A stretch of 64,000 nucleotides of DNA, from the NCBI GenBank assembly GCA_036874045.1, contig JAZBRI010000011.1:682001-746000 (forward strand). Direction: 5' to 3'. Positions 12,299 through 23,740 of this stretch are shown in pieces. The number at the start of each line of letters is the position of its first letter. Positions within the stretch are counted from its first letter, which is position 1. The notes under the pieces are model-generated. The model was not told where the DNA came from and made no database searches. It was given only the letters and a program-made list of their open reading frames with translations. This DNA comes from Cymodocea nodosa. Taxonomy: Eukaryota > Streptophyta > Magnoliopsida > Alismatales > Cymodoceaceae. The position numbers and the translations under genes were made by a program.

Positions 12299-13055
12299 AT
12301 TATATTGTTCGTCTACTTGTATAAAATTGTATGAAATTATATGATGTACTTGTAATGTAATTGATTCATATTAATGAATGTAATTTTTTTCAAATGCAAT
12401 TTTCATACGTGTTTTGGATGTGAAATGAATGGAATTTATTGAATATTATGTCATTGTGGAACTTTATGAATGAATATGTAACTGATTTACAATTTGCTGA
12501 ATGACAAGATAATTGCTTAAAAATTTCTACATGTTGTAAGGTAAAATGTAAATTCTACATAACATAAAATAACCTGCAAGTTAAATCTTTATAGAAGATT
12601 CAGATTTAAATGAATTTTAATCAAAATGATGCATTAATGACATAGATTTAACTTTATTTTAGTTAGCAGAATGAAAAAGAAAGAAAAAAAAAAAACAAAG
12701 AGGAACTTACGAGAGTAAAACTTAGAAGTTGCCAAGTGTTAACTCAACGAAGTAAGTCTGTTGAGTTAAATGTAACTCCACAAGGTCAGTAATATAATAT
12801 AAGGTCACTCTGTTGAGTTATATGTAACTCAACGAAGTTAGTCCATGGAGTTAGCAACAGTAACCAACTGTGTTCTGTTGAGTTTTCTGTTACTCAACGA
12901 GGTTAGTTCATGGATTAAGCAAAACAGTTATTCTTTTAACCACGAACAAAACTTCATCAATTTAGCGGTTACCAAAATTTGAAATTAGTAGTGGTACACG
13001 TACCCATAAAAACAACCACGATAGGAAAAGCATTGCCGACACTTGACTATTTCAG
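12299..13055 (+). other. Gypsy-A1 spacer downstream of PF20167 ORF
   Basis: Non-coding. It is AT-rich to 12640, then has an A-rich run (12670-12705) followed by about eight TAACTCAACGA/TCTGTTGAGTTA motifs (12735-12920). It is collinear with the A3 spacer between the PF20167 ORF and gag (30185-31021, inverted), which shows that A1 once continued toward gag. Confidence 0.7.
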
Positions 13056-13255
13056 ATCTTTTAACGAAATCAGTGGGGTTGTAAAGCTAATCCAATGAAT
13101 ACTCAGTATGTATTTTTACTGTATTTTACCGTTAAGATACTAAGAGGAGGATATGTGTGAACTTGACTGAATTTCGAGATTCTGTGCTGTAGTGAGTTAG
13201 TGTTTTATGAATGGAAATGAGGAATTTATACTCTATTGAGTGAATTTTTGATAAG
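13056..13255. other. Unassigned sequence between A1 and an LTR fragment
   Basis: About 200 bases with no ORF and no recognisable match elsewhere in the window. It may belong to the same LTR as the next segment. Confidence 0.4.
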
Positions 13256-13463
13256 TTTTGAATCACTTGTAATTATTATTATTTTTGCACCTTAGAAATA
13301 TTTTGTAAAAGCCAAATCCTTGTGGATTCGACCCGTACTCGCTGGAGTATATTACAATTGCACCGTGCGCTTGCAGTTATTTTAAAATGAGTTTAATGTT
13401 TTATCATTTTGGTCCCTTTGTAAGTTTTAAGATCTTATTTTGGGGACAACAAAAACTCCAACA
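13256..13463 (+). repeat. LTR 3'-end fragment, family C (copy 1)
   Basis: Contains TTGTGGATTCGACCCGTA and GCACCGTGCGCTTGC, the layout seen just upstream of the LTR end in gypsy-B (52510-52590), and stops at CTCCAACA. It is nearly identical to 63497-63717, with only a handful of substitutions and two short indels by eye. At 13464 it abuts a gypsy-A LTR that lacks its first 63 bases. Confidence 0.65.
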
Positions 13464-15763
13464 CTTGTCATATGAGAATTAAGCCATTATGTTATAATTG
13501 CACTGTTATATGCTTTAATTAAAGAATTTGCTTAAGTTTGGGGAATTAATATTAATTTAGTACATTTCTGAACTGTCGGTAAGTTGCAGGCTATGAAATC
13601 CTTAAGTATCTGAATTTTTTGTTATTTCGGATAGTTATGTTTAACATACTGAACATGTATCGGATAGTTATGTTTAACATACCGAACATGTACCGGATAG
13701 TTATGTTTAACATACCGAACAGTTATGTTTTAAAAGAATACTTTATTATTTCCTGAAGTACACGTGTCGAAACCATAATGCATGACTTAAGTGAACTTTC
13801 GGTGAGTATCTATAACTATCCGAAATTGCAGTTGAGCATCGGATAGTTATATGTGTAACTCTCCGAAATCTCTTTTTTAGTTGTGGACACGTGTCATGTT
13901 ATGGGAACGTGACTTAAGTGGATTTTCGGTGAGTTATCTGTAACTATCCGAAATGCATTTGAGCATCGGATAGTTAAACCTGTAACTCTCTGAAATGTTT
14001 CTTTTATTATTAAACGGCTGATGACACGTGTAGCGATCTGGTAGATTTACTTAAGTTATATATCGGTGAGTTATTTGTAACTATCTGAAATGCATCTAGG
14101 CATCGGATAGTTAAGTTTGTAAGTATCCAAAATGCACTTGAGCATCGGATAGTTAAATTTATGCACGTGTTGATTTTAAATGCTTTAGTATATCACATGA
14201 GATGCACATGTTTAACTCGTTAAGCTAGCATAACTGTACGTGTTGAGTTACATGAATACAAACTAAGGTAACACGTTATGTTAGCGGCTTATTTCTTTAT
14301 TGCACGTGTTTTATAGTTAAATCAACGAGGTAAGTTCGTTGAGTTATCTGTAACTCCACGGACTATTTATTTTCTAATATGCCACTGTAGTGGTTGTAGA
14401 AACAGGACAGTTGGATGGAAAAACCATAATCGCATGTATCACGTAGGGAGAAGAGATCATCGTCGTTGATATGAATGAAGGAAATTCAACCGACCATTCA
14501 AACAGAAGCAGTTACCACTAAAGAAATATAAAAGAAAAAAAGAGAAAAAGAAGAAAGTGTGATCGATGGGTGTGGCCAGTGTGTACAGAGGAGGAGCACC
14601 GAGATTTCTACAGACAGCATCGGCAATTCTCTGAAGTACCACACCAACCGTCTTCACCACCACCATAATCACCAACCATCGGAGGTCTGTGAGGATACTT
14701 TCCTGATGTCGAGTTGATTCCAAGCCAAACATAGTGCCTGACAACCACTGCAAGGAGTGATCGCGTCGCGGGAAGGAAACCCATTTTCACCAAGCGCCGA
14801 CTCATATCTCAAGAGATCGTAAAGCTTCTAGCCTTGGCTTCAGGTTGATGCTTGTATGCTGAAGAGGAGATCATTTTGCAATTCTGGACTTGCGATTCTA
14901 TAGGGAGAGGAGACAGAATTGTAAGTGGTTTAATTTTCAGTAGTGTAATCGTGTCGCATGTAGTGACGGAAGTATTTACTATTGACTGAGATTACTTTAC
15001 ATTTCACCTTTCGCCCATTTCCATGTTCATATTAAAACAAAAATACCAAAAACAACTTATCTGTATTTGTATTTTGTATTTGAGTGTTGTACTGTTTGTG
15101 TTGTATTGTGATTAATGTTATCTTTGTCAGTGTTGTGATTGTTTTATGTTTGTTTTAGTTTTACAGTTTACTTAAATTGGTTCGTTTAAAAGACTAAAAG
15201 ATTTTAATGGTTACTGTTTGAATTAGCTAAATGTTAGTATTGCATAATGATAAATCCAATGTTTACTAACATTAAAGAGTTGAATTGATGCTATTTACAA
15301 TTTGTGGAACTGCCCAATGGTTAGCCGAATTCCTCTGTAAATAGCAGTATTAAATAGGAAATGCAGGCTCGTGGAGTTAACTTAAGTCCACGAGGTTAGT
15401 CCGTTGAGTTAGCCATAACTTAACGAACTTTGTCCGTTGAGTTAACTGTAATTCAACGGAGAGCTTATTGAATATATAAATTTGATTGTTAAAAACGAAA
15501 CAGTTCTCAATTCTTAAGAAATTCCCTGTGTGATCGACCTATACTTGCACACTAATACAATAGACACTGTGCACTTGCAGTTAAAATACAAATTTGAATT
15601 AATATCTAATTTGTGTGAAAGGTTGTTTGTTTACTTCTAAAAAAGGAATAGGCATAAAGATAAATTAACTAAGTAAAAACAAAAGTTAACAAATCAAAGT
15701 TTTTTTTGGTGCATTGCTAGAGATCCAAACAAGTTTTCTAGTGTTGTGCTAGCCAAGCGAACA
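13464..15763 (+). repeat. Gypsy-A2 5' LTR (first 63 bases missing)
   Basis: Matches the A4 LTR (46047-47990) from 46110 on and the inverted A3 LTR (23741-25748). The left half (13600-14170) holds repeated TCGGATAGTTA/TAACTATCCGAAAT, TTTCGGTGAGTTA, ACTTAAGT and CACGTG elements. The block at 14200-14300 carries TTAACTCGTTAAG and TAACACGTTATG. The segment 15480-15600 with TGTGTGATCGACC and CACTGTGCACTTGCAGTT is the U5-like region shared by all A LTRs. The right end is taken at AGCGAACA just before the PBS. The loss of the first 63 bases coincides with the end of the family-C fragment. Confidence 0.85.
14608..14805 (-). other. Conserved antisense ORF in gypsy-A LTR (copy A2)
   Basis: A 65-codon ORF antisense to the element begins MSRRLVKMGFLPATRSLL and continues with WLGIN and MVGDYGG. 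Equivalent ORFs lie in the other two A LTRs, at 24661-24960 (plus) and 46897-47106 (minus), with the same start codon and mostly the same residues. I do not recognise it. Conservation may simply reflect DNA similarity of the LTRs. Confidence 0.35.
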
Positions 15764-15770
15764 AGTTTTA

Positions 15771-15788
15771 TAGCGCCGTTGCCTGGGA
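15771..15788 (+). promoter_or_regulatory. Gypsy-A2 primer-binding site (tRNA-Asp type)
   Basis: TAGCGCCGTTGCCTGGGA differs only slightly from TGGCGCCGTTGCC, the complement of the plant tRNA-Asp 3' end used by Athila/Tat elements. It lies seven bases after the LTR end. The pol ATG is only about 77 bases further on, leaving no room for a capsid gag at the usual place. Confidence 0.88.
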
Positions 15789-15864
15789 ATTAATATAAGC
15801 AACTGTTAGAGCTATTTTGTTTTAATAACTAGAGTGTTGTGTGTTTTCTTCTGTAATTGAGAAT

Positions 15865-18800
15865 ATGGCATATGCTTATGCACAAAGATTTTTGAAACCT
15901 GTAGTTAGCATATGTGAATTTTGCAATTCTGAAGGTCACAACTTTTCTGATTGTTTGAAACTAAGACATTTGCAGATGGCTAGATCCCATGAACAACAAA
16001 TGAATTATCCTCAATATAATAGAGCCGAGTATGAGAATCCTATAGTTTACCCAACTGATGGTCAGTATAGAATGTGTAATATGTTGAGAGACACAGAAGT
16101 TTGGGATAGGTATGACAAACTAGAGCGTAGTATAGAGCAAAACCTGGACAAACTAGAATACTTTATGTATTAGCAACAAGAAGTCAACCAATTAAACTAT
16201 AAGGAAGCATATTCAGAACCTAAAAAGGATATAATTTAGGAAATTGAAAAAACCATAATGAAAATTGATCAAAAATTGAATGCATTGAGACTAGATGATC
16301 TGGAAAGAAAATTAAAAGCATTAGAAGAATATACAATGAAAATACAAGTTATGCAATAGGATAATGAAAATTATAATATTATAAACCTACATAATTTGTA
16401 AAATATACAGTAAACAGAAAATACTAATGCAATAGAATTTAAAGAATGCACTTTAAAACTTAAAACAATTGAAGATCATAATCACGAAAATGATATACAA
16501 AAACATCATAAGAGTAATGAAAATTTGGAAGATGTATGTGTAACATTAAGATCTGGAATTGATATACCACCAAGAACTTAAAATGAAAATAATATGAAGG
16601 TGGATAAGAGTAAAAATCAAAATGATAATGAAAATGTAATAGTCGAAAATCTAGAAATCACTGAAGAACAATCTGAATCTGCTAATGAAGCTAAAAATGA
16701 TCAAAAAAATCAACTAAAAGAAAAAGAATCTCTTAAATCAAAATCTTTAACACCCTATCCTGAAAGATTACAACAAACAATACCTAAAAAATAAGAAAAA
16801 ATCAGAGAAATTTTTGAAAAAGTACAAGTTAACATTCCTTTATTAGATCTATTGCAGAAAATGCTACCTTATGCTAAATTTCTGAAGAATTGGTGTACTA
16901 AGAAAAGAGAGCGAAAAGTTATTAGAAAGACTTTTTAGCTGAGCAAAGTAGTTCCCTATTTCTGCCCAAAATTCCTAAAAAGTTATCTGATCCTGGAATC
17001 CTTGTTATATCATGCACCATAGGAAATACCATTCTAGAAAGAACCTTAATAGACTTAGGTGCAGCTATAAATGTTATGCCAAGTGATATATTTGCATCCT
17101 TAGGATTAGAAGGCTTAACTCCTACTAGTATGATTATTCAATTAGCTGATAGAAGTATAAGATACCCTAGAGGAAAAATAGAGGATGTCTTAATTAAAAT
17201 CAAAAACTTTATATATCCTATTGATAATGTAATTTTGGATTCCAAACAAATTAAGCATAAAAATAGTGATACATCTTTAATTTTTGGAAGGCCATTTTTA
17301 GCAACATTAGGGGATGTTATAAATTGTAAAACTGGAGTAATGAAGTTAGCATATGGTAATGAGGATACTCACTTAAATATTTTCAAACTAGAAAGGTTTG
17401 AAGAGTTAGAAATGTCCTTACATACCATAGACTTTTTAGAGGATGAAGGAGATATGTTAGATGATGTGATTCAAGAAGAATTAAATAGGCAAATCAATTT
17501 TGAAACTTTAGAGGAAAGTGAAAGCATAAATATAAAAGGAGATCTGGAAGAAATTAATTTAGAAAATGATGATGTTCAATTAAGAGCTCTTGCTTCTGAT
17601 GGGCAACATTTAGAATTAAAACCTTTACCTCCAGAATTAACCTATTTATTTCTAAAATAGAAACGAACCTATCCAATCATTATTGCTTCAGATTTAAAAG
17701 AGGATCAAATAGCTAAATTAAAAGATGTAAAAAGTTATAAAGAAGCAATAGGATGGACTATGACTGATATAAAAGGGTTAAGTTCAACTTTATGCTGTCA
17801 CCACATATATTTAGAAGAGAATGCTAAACTTGTTAGAATTCCTGAGAGGAGATTAAATCCAAACCTTAAAGAAGTAGTTAGGAAGGAAATAGTGAAATGG
17901 TTAGATAATGACATAATTTATTCGATTTCTGATAGCTCGTGAGTTAGCCCAATCCATGTAGTTCCCAAGAAATCAGGATTAACAGTTATTAGGAATGAAA
18001 GTCAAGACTTGATACCTACGAGAATTCAATCAGGCTAGAGAGTATGTATAGACTATAGAAAGCTGAATGCAGTGACTAGGAAAGATCATTTTCCCTTACC
18101 TTTTATAGATCAAATGTTGGAAAGATTAACAAGGCAAGAATATTTTTGTTTCCTAGACGGGTATTCAAGTTATAATCAAATTCTAGTAGCATTAGAGGAT
18201 CAAGAGAAAACAACTTTCACCTGTCCTAATGGAACTTATGCTTTTAAGAGAATGCCATTCGGATTATGCAATGCACTAGCTACCTTTCAAAGCTGTATGC
18301 AAGGCATATTTACTAGAATGACTGAAGATTTTTTAGAAATATTTATGGATGATTTTATTATATATGGCAACTCGTATGAAGTTTGTTTAAGCAATTTAGG
18401 CCAAATATTAAAATGCTATGTGGAAAAAAATCTGGTTTTAAATTAGGAAAAATGTCACTTCATGGTTAAACAAGGAATGGTCTTAGGGCATGTTGTTTCT
18501 AAGAAAGGGTTGGAAGTAGATAAAGCTAAAATAGAAATAATTTCTAATCTACCAGAACCTAAATCAGTAAAAGATATTAGATCATTTCTAGGACATGCTA
18601 GTTTTTATAGAAGATTTATTAAAGACTTTAGCAAGATAGCTAAACCTTTAACTAATCTATTAAAAGATGTCCCATTCAACTTTGATAAAAATTGCAAGGA
18701 AGCATTTTTTAGACTTAAAATTAGCTTAATTTCAACTCCTATAATTCAAGCACCTAATTGGAGCCATCCATTTGAATTAATGTGCGATGCATCTAATTTT

Positions 18801-20499
18801 GCTTTAGGAGCAGTGTTGGGATAGAAGATAGATAAATCTCCTAGAGTGATTCATTATGCAAGCAAAACCTTAAATGATGCTCAAGTTAATTACACAACTA
18901 CTGAAAAAGAACTATTAGCTATTGTGTTTACCTTAGAAAAGTTTAGATCATATCTGATTGGAGCTAAAGTAATAGTATACATGGATCATGCAGCTTTAAA
19001 ACACCTAATGAAGAAAAAAGAAACTAAGCCTAGATTGATCCGATGGATATTATTATTACAAGAATTTGATCTAGAAATTAAAGATAAAAAAGGATGTGAG
19101 AATGTAGTAGCAGATCATTTATCAAGATTATAAATAGAAAAATCAAATATTGAAATTAAGGATGATTTTCCTGATGAACAATTAATGACCATCAATACAA
19201 TGCCTTGGTATGCAGACATAGTTAATTACTTAGTTACTAGTTTAACACCTAAGGATTAGAATAGACAAGATAAGAAATTGTTTTTCTCAAGAGTAAAATA
19301 TTACTATTGGGAAGACCCATACTTATTTAAGAAATGTCTTGATATGGTTTTAAGGAGGTGTGTTCCAGAAACTGAATATCAGAGCATATTGTCATTCTGT
19401 CATGACTAAGCTTGTGGAGGGCATTTTGGCTCAGGGAAAACTGCTACAAAAATTCTACAATGTGGATTGTATTAGCCAACACTATTCAAAGATGCTCATA
19501 AATATTGCTTAAGTTGTTTAAGATGTCAACAAATAGGAAGAATATCAAAGAGGAATATGATGTCTCTTAATCCTATTGTTGAGGTTGAAATCTTTGATGT
19601 GTGGGGAATAGATTTTATGGGTCCATTTCCTATGTCTAATCAATTTAATTATATATTGTTGGGGGTGGATTATGTATCTAAATGGATAGAAGCTATTCCT
19701 ACAAAAACTAATGACAACAAAGTGATAATACAATTTATAAGAACCAATATATTTGCTAGATTTGGAATACCTAAAGCTATTATCAGTGATAGAGGAACTC
19801 ATTTCTATAATAGAAGTTTTGAAGCCTTAATGAAGAAATATGGAGTAAACCACAAAATTGCAACATCATATCATCCGCAAACAAGTGGACAAGTAGAAAG
19901 TGCACACAAACAAATTAAGTTAATCTTAGAAAAAGTAGTAAATCCTACTAGAACAGATTGGGCTAATAGATTGATAGATGCACTTTGGGCTTATAGAACT
20001 GCTTATAAGACAAGCTTAGGTATGTCACCTTTTAGGCTAGTATATGGAAAAAGTTGTCATTTACCTGCTGAAATAGAACATAAAGCTTATTGGGCATTAA
20101 AAACTCTGAACACTAATTTAAATCAAGATATTGAAAATAGGAAAATGCAATTAATTGAATTAGAAGAATTTAGAAATAAAGCTTACCCGAAGACTGTAAG
20201 AGAAAATGAAATTCTGGCATGATAGGAAAATTATTCTAAAAAGCTTTGAAATAGGACAAGAAGTATATCTGTATATGGCTAGACTCCATAACCATCTATG
20301 AAAATTAAGATCTAGATGGGTAGGACCTTACATAGTTCGAAATATTTATACCTATAAAGCTATTGAGATTGATAATCCTAAAAATCAGAATATATTTAAA
20401 GTAAATGGACAAAGACTTAGACTTATTCTAAAAATACCAAAAAGCTCCTTTGGAATTATAGAAGAAGTCAGAGTAGAAGACTACTCGAGCTTTACTTAG
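15865..20499 (+). pseudogene. Gypsy-A2 ORF1: CCHC knuckle, protease, RT, RNase H, integrase
   Basis: The start is the ATG at 15865 (MAYAYAQRFLKP), the first ATG after the PBS that is also kept in A3. A knuckle CEFCNSEGHNFSDC lies at 15913-15954, followed by a charged, coiled-coil-prone spacer to about 16800 containing LRSGIDIPPR. The retropepsin motif DLGAAINVMPSDIF starts at 17052. RT has LPFIDQML, MPFGLCNALATFQ and FMDD at 18342-18353. RNase H has MCDASNF and VVADHLSRL. Integrase has the CLRCQQ finger, [17 protein letters not shown] and [16 protein letters not shown]. The frame ends EDYSSFT. From 17076 to 20222 the frame is single but carries about nine stops, mostly TGG or CAR codons changed to TAG, TGA or TAA. 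The usual capsid domain is absent from the N-terminus. Confidence 0.92.
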
Positions 20500-21016
20500 T
20501 AAGAAATCAGTTTTTATTTTATTTTCATATTTATAAAAAAAAATTAAATATAAAAAATCGTTATGGTTCAACCGACTAGATCCATCGGTATGACCAGAAC
20601 ATAAAAAATCTATATTAAGTTTTAGTAAAAAAATTTCGGTCTGACCAAAACATAGTATCGGTTAAATCGATAAAAACAGAAAAAAAAACTATTATCTTAA
20701 TTATTATTATTATTATTTTATTATACCTATCTGTACCGGAAGTCCATTGAGTTATGCTTAACTAAACGAGCTTACTCCGTTGAGTCTTGCGTTAGTCAAC
20801 GAGCTTATTCCATTGAGTTAATTGTAACTCTACGGAGTACTGTAGCTAAGACAGCGGATGAGAAAGCAATAGTTGATTTGGGAAATAACCCAATTACCTG
20901 CCTAAACTTAGGGCTTATTTAAACTAAAACCTAGGGTTTTGGGGGCATTATCCAGCAAACCATTTAGAATTTAGAACAGTAAAGATCAGAGTGATTTTGT
21001 GCTATTGTGTAACTCC
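20500..21016 (+). other. Gypsy-A2 spacer between pol and PF20167 ORF
   Basis: Non-coding and collinear with 10454-11009. It has an AT-rich start, GGTTCAACCGA and CATCGGTATGACC motifs (20565-20660), then TTGAGTTA/TAACTCTACGG motifs (20740-20840). AG-ending acceptor-like sites lie near 20967-20980, before the ATG at 21017. Confidence 0.7.
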
Positions 21017-23240
21017 ATGATGAGGAAGATGACACCCGAGTTCTGGGAAGATGTAGTTGACATAGCACAATTTCTAAAAGAGTTAGAGGAATGGCACACA
21101 CGGTAGAAGATCAGGAATACAACAAGAAAAAAAGAGCTACAAAAGGTAGAATCAGAACTTTTCAACTTAAGGAAATTTTTGGTTGATTTGGGTATACAAA
21201 TACCCCAAATAGTAGAAACAAAAATAAAAGTAGCAATAGAAATTGCTTTAAGCAAAGAAAGAAAAATTAGGCCGAACAATGAAGTAGCCCTAGAGTTAAT
21301 CCAGCGTAAAGCCAGATTATAGTTTAAAAAGTGCATTGCTGGTCGTGCAAGGGGTGCAATAAGGCGATAACAACAAGCTGAGGAAGAACAAGAGAAGTCA
21401 GCTGTTGAAAGACCTCTTCCTAAGGAACAGTAGCTAGGACCTTCAGTTCCACCATTCAAGCCAAAAATGTCGAGGCCTTCTACTGAAGAAGAAAGAAGAG
21501 AATTTCAAGAACTGGTTCAAATAGGAAAAGACCAAGGAGAACCAGAAGAATTGGCAATAGCTATAGCACATCTGGTGTTTGATGCACAGTGCAAAAGAGG
21601 GTTGTAGAAAAATTGAAAGCCCAATATAAAATTAAAGTAGAACAACATCAAGAAGCTACTACTAGAACTACTATCAGATTTACTGCAAAAGAAGCTGAAG
21701 CTAGTACCTCGAGACTAGCAAATATTGAAAGAATTAAATAGGAAGAGCTAGTACCTGTGGCTCAAAGGCGTGTAGAGCCTTTATTTTTAGATTTAATCTC
21801 AAAAGAAGAAGAGGAAGACCAGGCACAATTAATTACACGAAGGAAAGGAAAAGAGATGGTGCCTGAGTGTCAAAAAGAGATTAAATTTGAAGCACCAATA
21901 TCAAAAGGGCCTGTAGAACCAATTTTTATAAACTTGCTATCCGATTCTGAGGAGGAGAAGGAGCAGTAGCAGCAAGAGCAAAGAAAAGAACAAAAATAGG
22001 CTGAAATTAGTCTACAGCCTGTACAAGAAGAAGAAACAGAAATTAGGGTAGAAACTGAATTGCCCGTGACTTCATCCCAATCTGCCACAGAATCAGAAAG
22101 AATAGTGACAGAGTAGATTGGTAGTCAAGAAGAAGAAGAAAGAATAGAAACTGAAGAAGAAGCTGAACGAAGCCATTTGGACAAAAATGACTTTGCAGAT
22201 TCCACTGAAGAGCAAGAAACTCATCAGCAATTTATGGAAAGAATTCAAGACATAGTGGAGAGTTCTGTCGGCTCGCCACCACAGACAAAAGCAAAATCAA
22301 AAATTCAGGAATCTGTAGAACATGTTCAAATGCAGCACATGGAGGAGGAAGATCAAGAACAAACCCCTTTAGAGCAACAAAGTCACATTCTTGACTCGAC
22401 TGAAGCAACAATTTTAAATGAAGTACATTTTTGGAGTCAGGAAGCTTATACTAAATACCAAGAAATTAGGGGTTATGATATTATATACAGTAGACCAGTA
22501 AATTGGGATGGAATGCAAGAAATCAAAGAATTATTTGAATTCCAAGGTCTACTGAATTCTATTTCTCAAGAAAGAGGGCATGCAGTATATGAAAATCTAG
22601 TGCCCTGTTTTTATGCCAATTTAAGAGAAGAAGAAGGAAAATTAATTTCCAACGTGGAGGAAGTTGATGTACAGATAACATTAGAGCTTCGCCACAACAT
22701 TTTTGGATTGAAGAATGAAGGAAAGGAAATTTTGGAAAGTACAATTGCTGTTGAATGGATAGAACAGGAAATCAAGGACAATTTGGCTATCAAGCCTGGT
22801 GTGCCTTTATTAAATAGACTGAAGCATTTAAATGGTAAAGCACACATGATAGCCAACATTTTGATTAAGAATATCTATCAACGACAAGGCCATGACATAG
22901 AACTGAGTCAATTTGTCAAATGGGCCACGTTTGTAGTTGTAAATAGAATTCCAATAAATTGGTCTGTAGTTTTTATCTCCAAGCTTAGAATAGTAAAGAA
23001 AAAATTATTTTATGGAGATTTGATTCCACTGTTGATGGTGGACTGTATCGATTTCACTAAATGGGCATAAAAAGAATCAAATCAAGAACCATTTCAATGA
23101 AAGAGTACAGAAATTTTGTAGCTGTAGAAATTGTTGCACCTTCTAGAGGCATTACAGGAGTCGTAGAGAAGATTAATCAATAAGAGCAACAATTAGAAAA
23201 ACTCCAGAAGGAAGTAGATGAACTTAGGAATAGAGGCTAA
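21017..23240 (+). pseudogene. Gypsy-A2 additional ORF: acidic/coiled-coil region plus PF20167 domain
   Basis: About 740 codons. Residues 1-45 include PEFWEDVVDIAQFLKELEEW. A lysine/glutamate-rich coiled-coil region follows (ELFNLRKFLVDLGIQIPQ, then NEVALELIQRKA). Next come a repeated acidic motif, VEPLFLDLISKEEEED then VEPIFINLLSDSEEEKEQ, and a Gln/Glu-rich linker. The PF20167 domain spans roughly 22420-23070 (YQEIRGYDIIYSRPVNWDGM, CFYANLREE, HNIFGLKNEG, LLNRLKHLNGKAHMIANIL). A coiled-coil C-terminus ends DELRNRG. There are frameshifts near 21600 and 23070 and several stops. The family's function is unknown; such ORFs occur next to pol in plant gypsy elements. The frequent CAG-to-TAG changes follow the Gln-rich composition. 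Confidence 0.8.
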
Positions 23241-23740
23241 ATTGTATTGTTTGTCTACTTGTATATAATTGTATGAAAAATATCTGATTTGATTGTAATG
23301 TAAATTGATTCATATGAAGGAATATAAATTTTCAAATATACTTTTCATGTGTGTTTCGAATGTGAAATGAATGAACTATATTGAATGTTATATAATTTGT
23401 GGAACATCATGAATGAATGTCTAACAGATTTACAATTTGCTGAATGATAGGAAAAAAATACAATCTGGAAAATATCTGCATGTTGTAAGGTAAAATGTAA
23501 ATTCTGCATAACATAAAATGACTTGCAAGTTAAATATTTATATAATGTTCAGATTTAAACGAATTTTGATTAGAATGATGCATTAATGACATAGATTTAA
23601 CTTTATTTCAGTTAGCAAAATGCAGAAAAAAAAACAGAGAAGTACATACGAGGAGTAAGTTTTAGAAGTAGAAGCAGTTGATTCGACTTCATTCGTCAAC
23701 AAATATTTACTGAATGGAAAGCTTTAGACTGGTATGTAAT
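23241..23740 (+). other. Gypsy-A2 3' spacer and junction with A3
   Basis: AT-rich and non-coding. It follows the A1 and A3 spacers to about 23668 (AAGTTTTAGAAGT). The last 70 bases (AGAAGCAGTTGATTCGAC onward) have no match in the other A copies and separate A2 from the end of the A3 LTR. Confidence 0.6.

Larger units (their letters stand above)
7004..13055 (+). mobile_element. Gypsy-A copy A1, internal fragment
   Basis: A piece of an Athila/Tat-type Ty3/gypsy element: protease to integrase (7004-10453), spacer, PF20167 ORF (11010-12298), then a spacer that follows the A3 sequence until about 13055. Its 5' part was split off by Copia-1 and lies outside the window. Its gag, F-box and 3' LTR are missing. 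It is collinear with A2 and visibly similar throughout, but with many substitutions, short indels and an internal deletion in the PF20167 ORF. The right edge is placed where similarity to the A3 spacer fades. Confidence 0.85.
13464..23668 (+). mobile_element. Gypsy-A copy A2 (LTR, PBS, pol, PF20167 ORF), 3' truncated
   Basis: The longest plus-strand gypsy-A copy: 5' LTR 13464-15763, tRNA-Asp-type PBS 15771-15788, CCHC-PR-RT-RH-INT 15865-20499 and PF20167 ORF 21017-23240, then about 430 bases of spacer that end near 23668. Gag, F-box ORF, PPT and 3' LTR are missing on the right, where the oppositely oriented copy A3 begins. It serves as reference for measuring deletions in A1 and A3. Confidence 0.88.

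Noticed and set aside
15771-15788. tRNA gene fragment at the PBS
   Set aside because: Only the 3'-complement of tRNA-Asp is present, as expected for a primer-binding site.
19545-19802. Minus-strand ORFs opposite integrase (also 9497-9685 and 34552-34830)
   Set aside because: Antisense shadows of the conserved integrase core, recurring only because the sense protein recurs.
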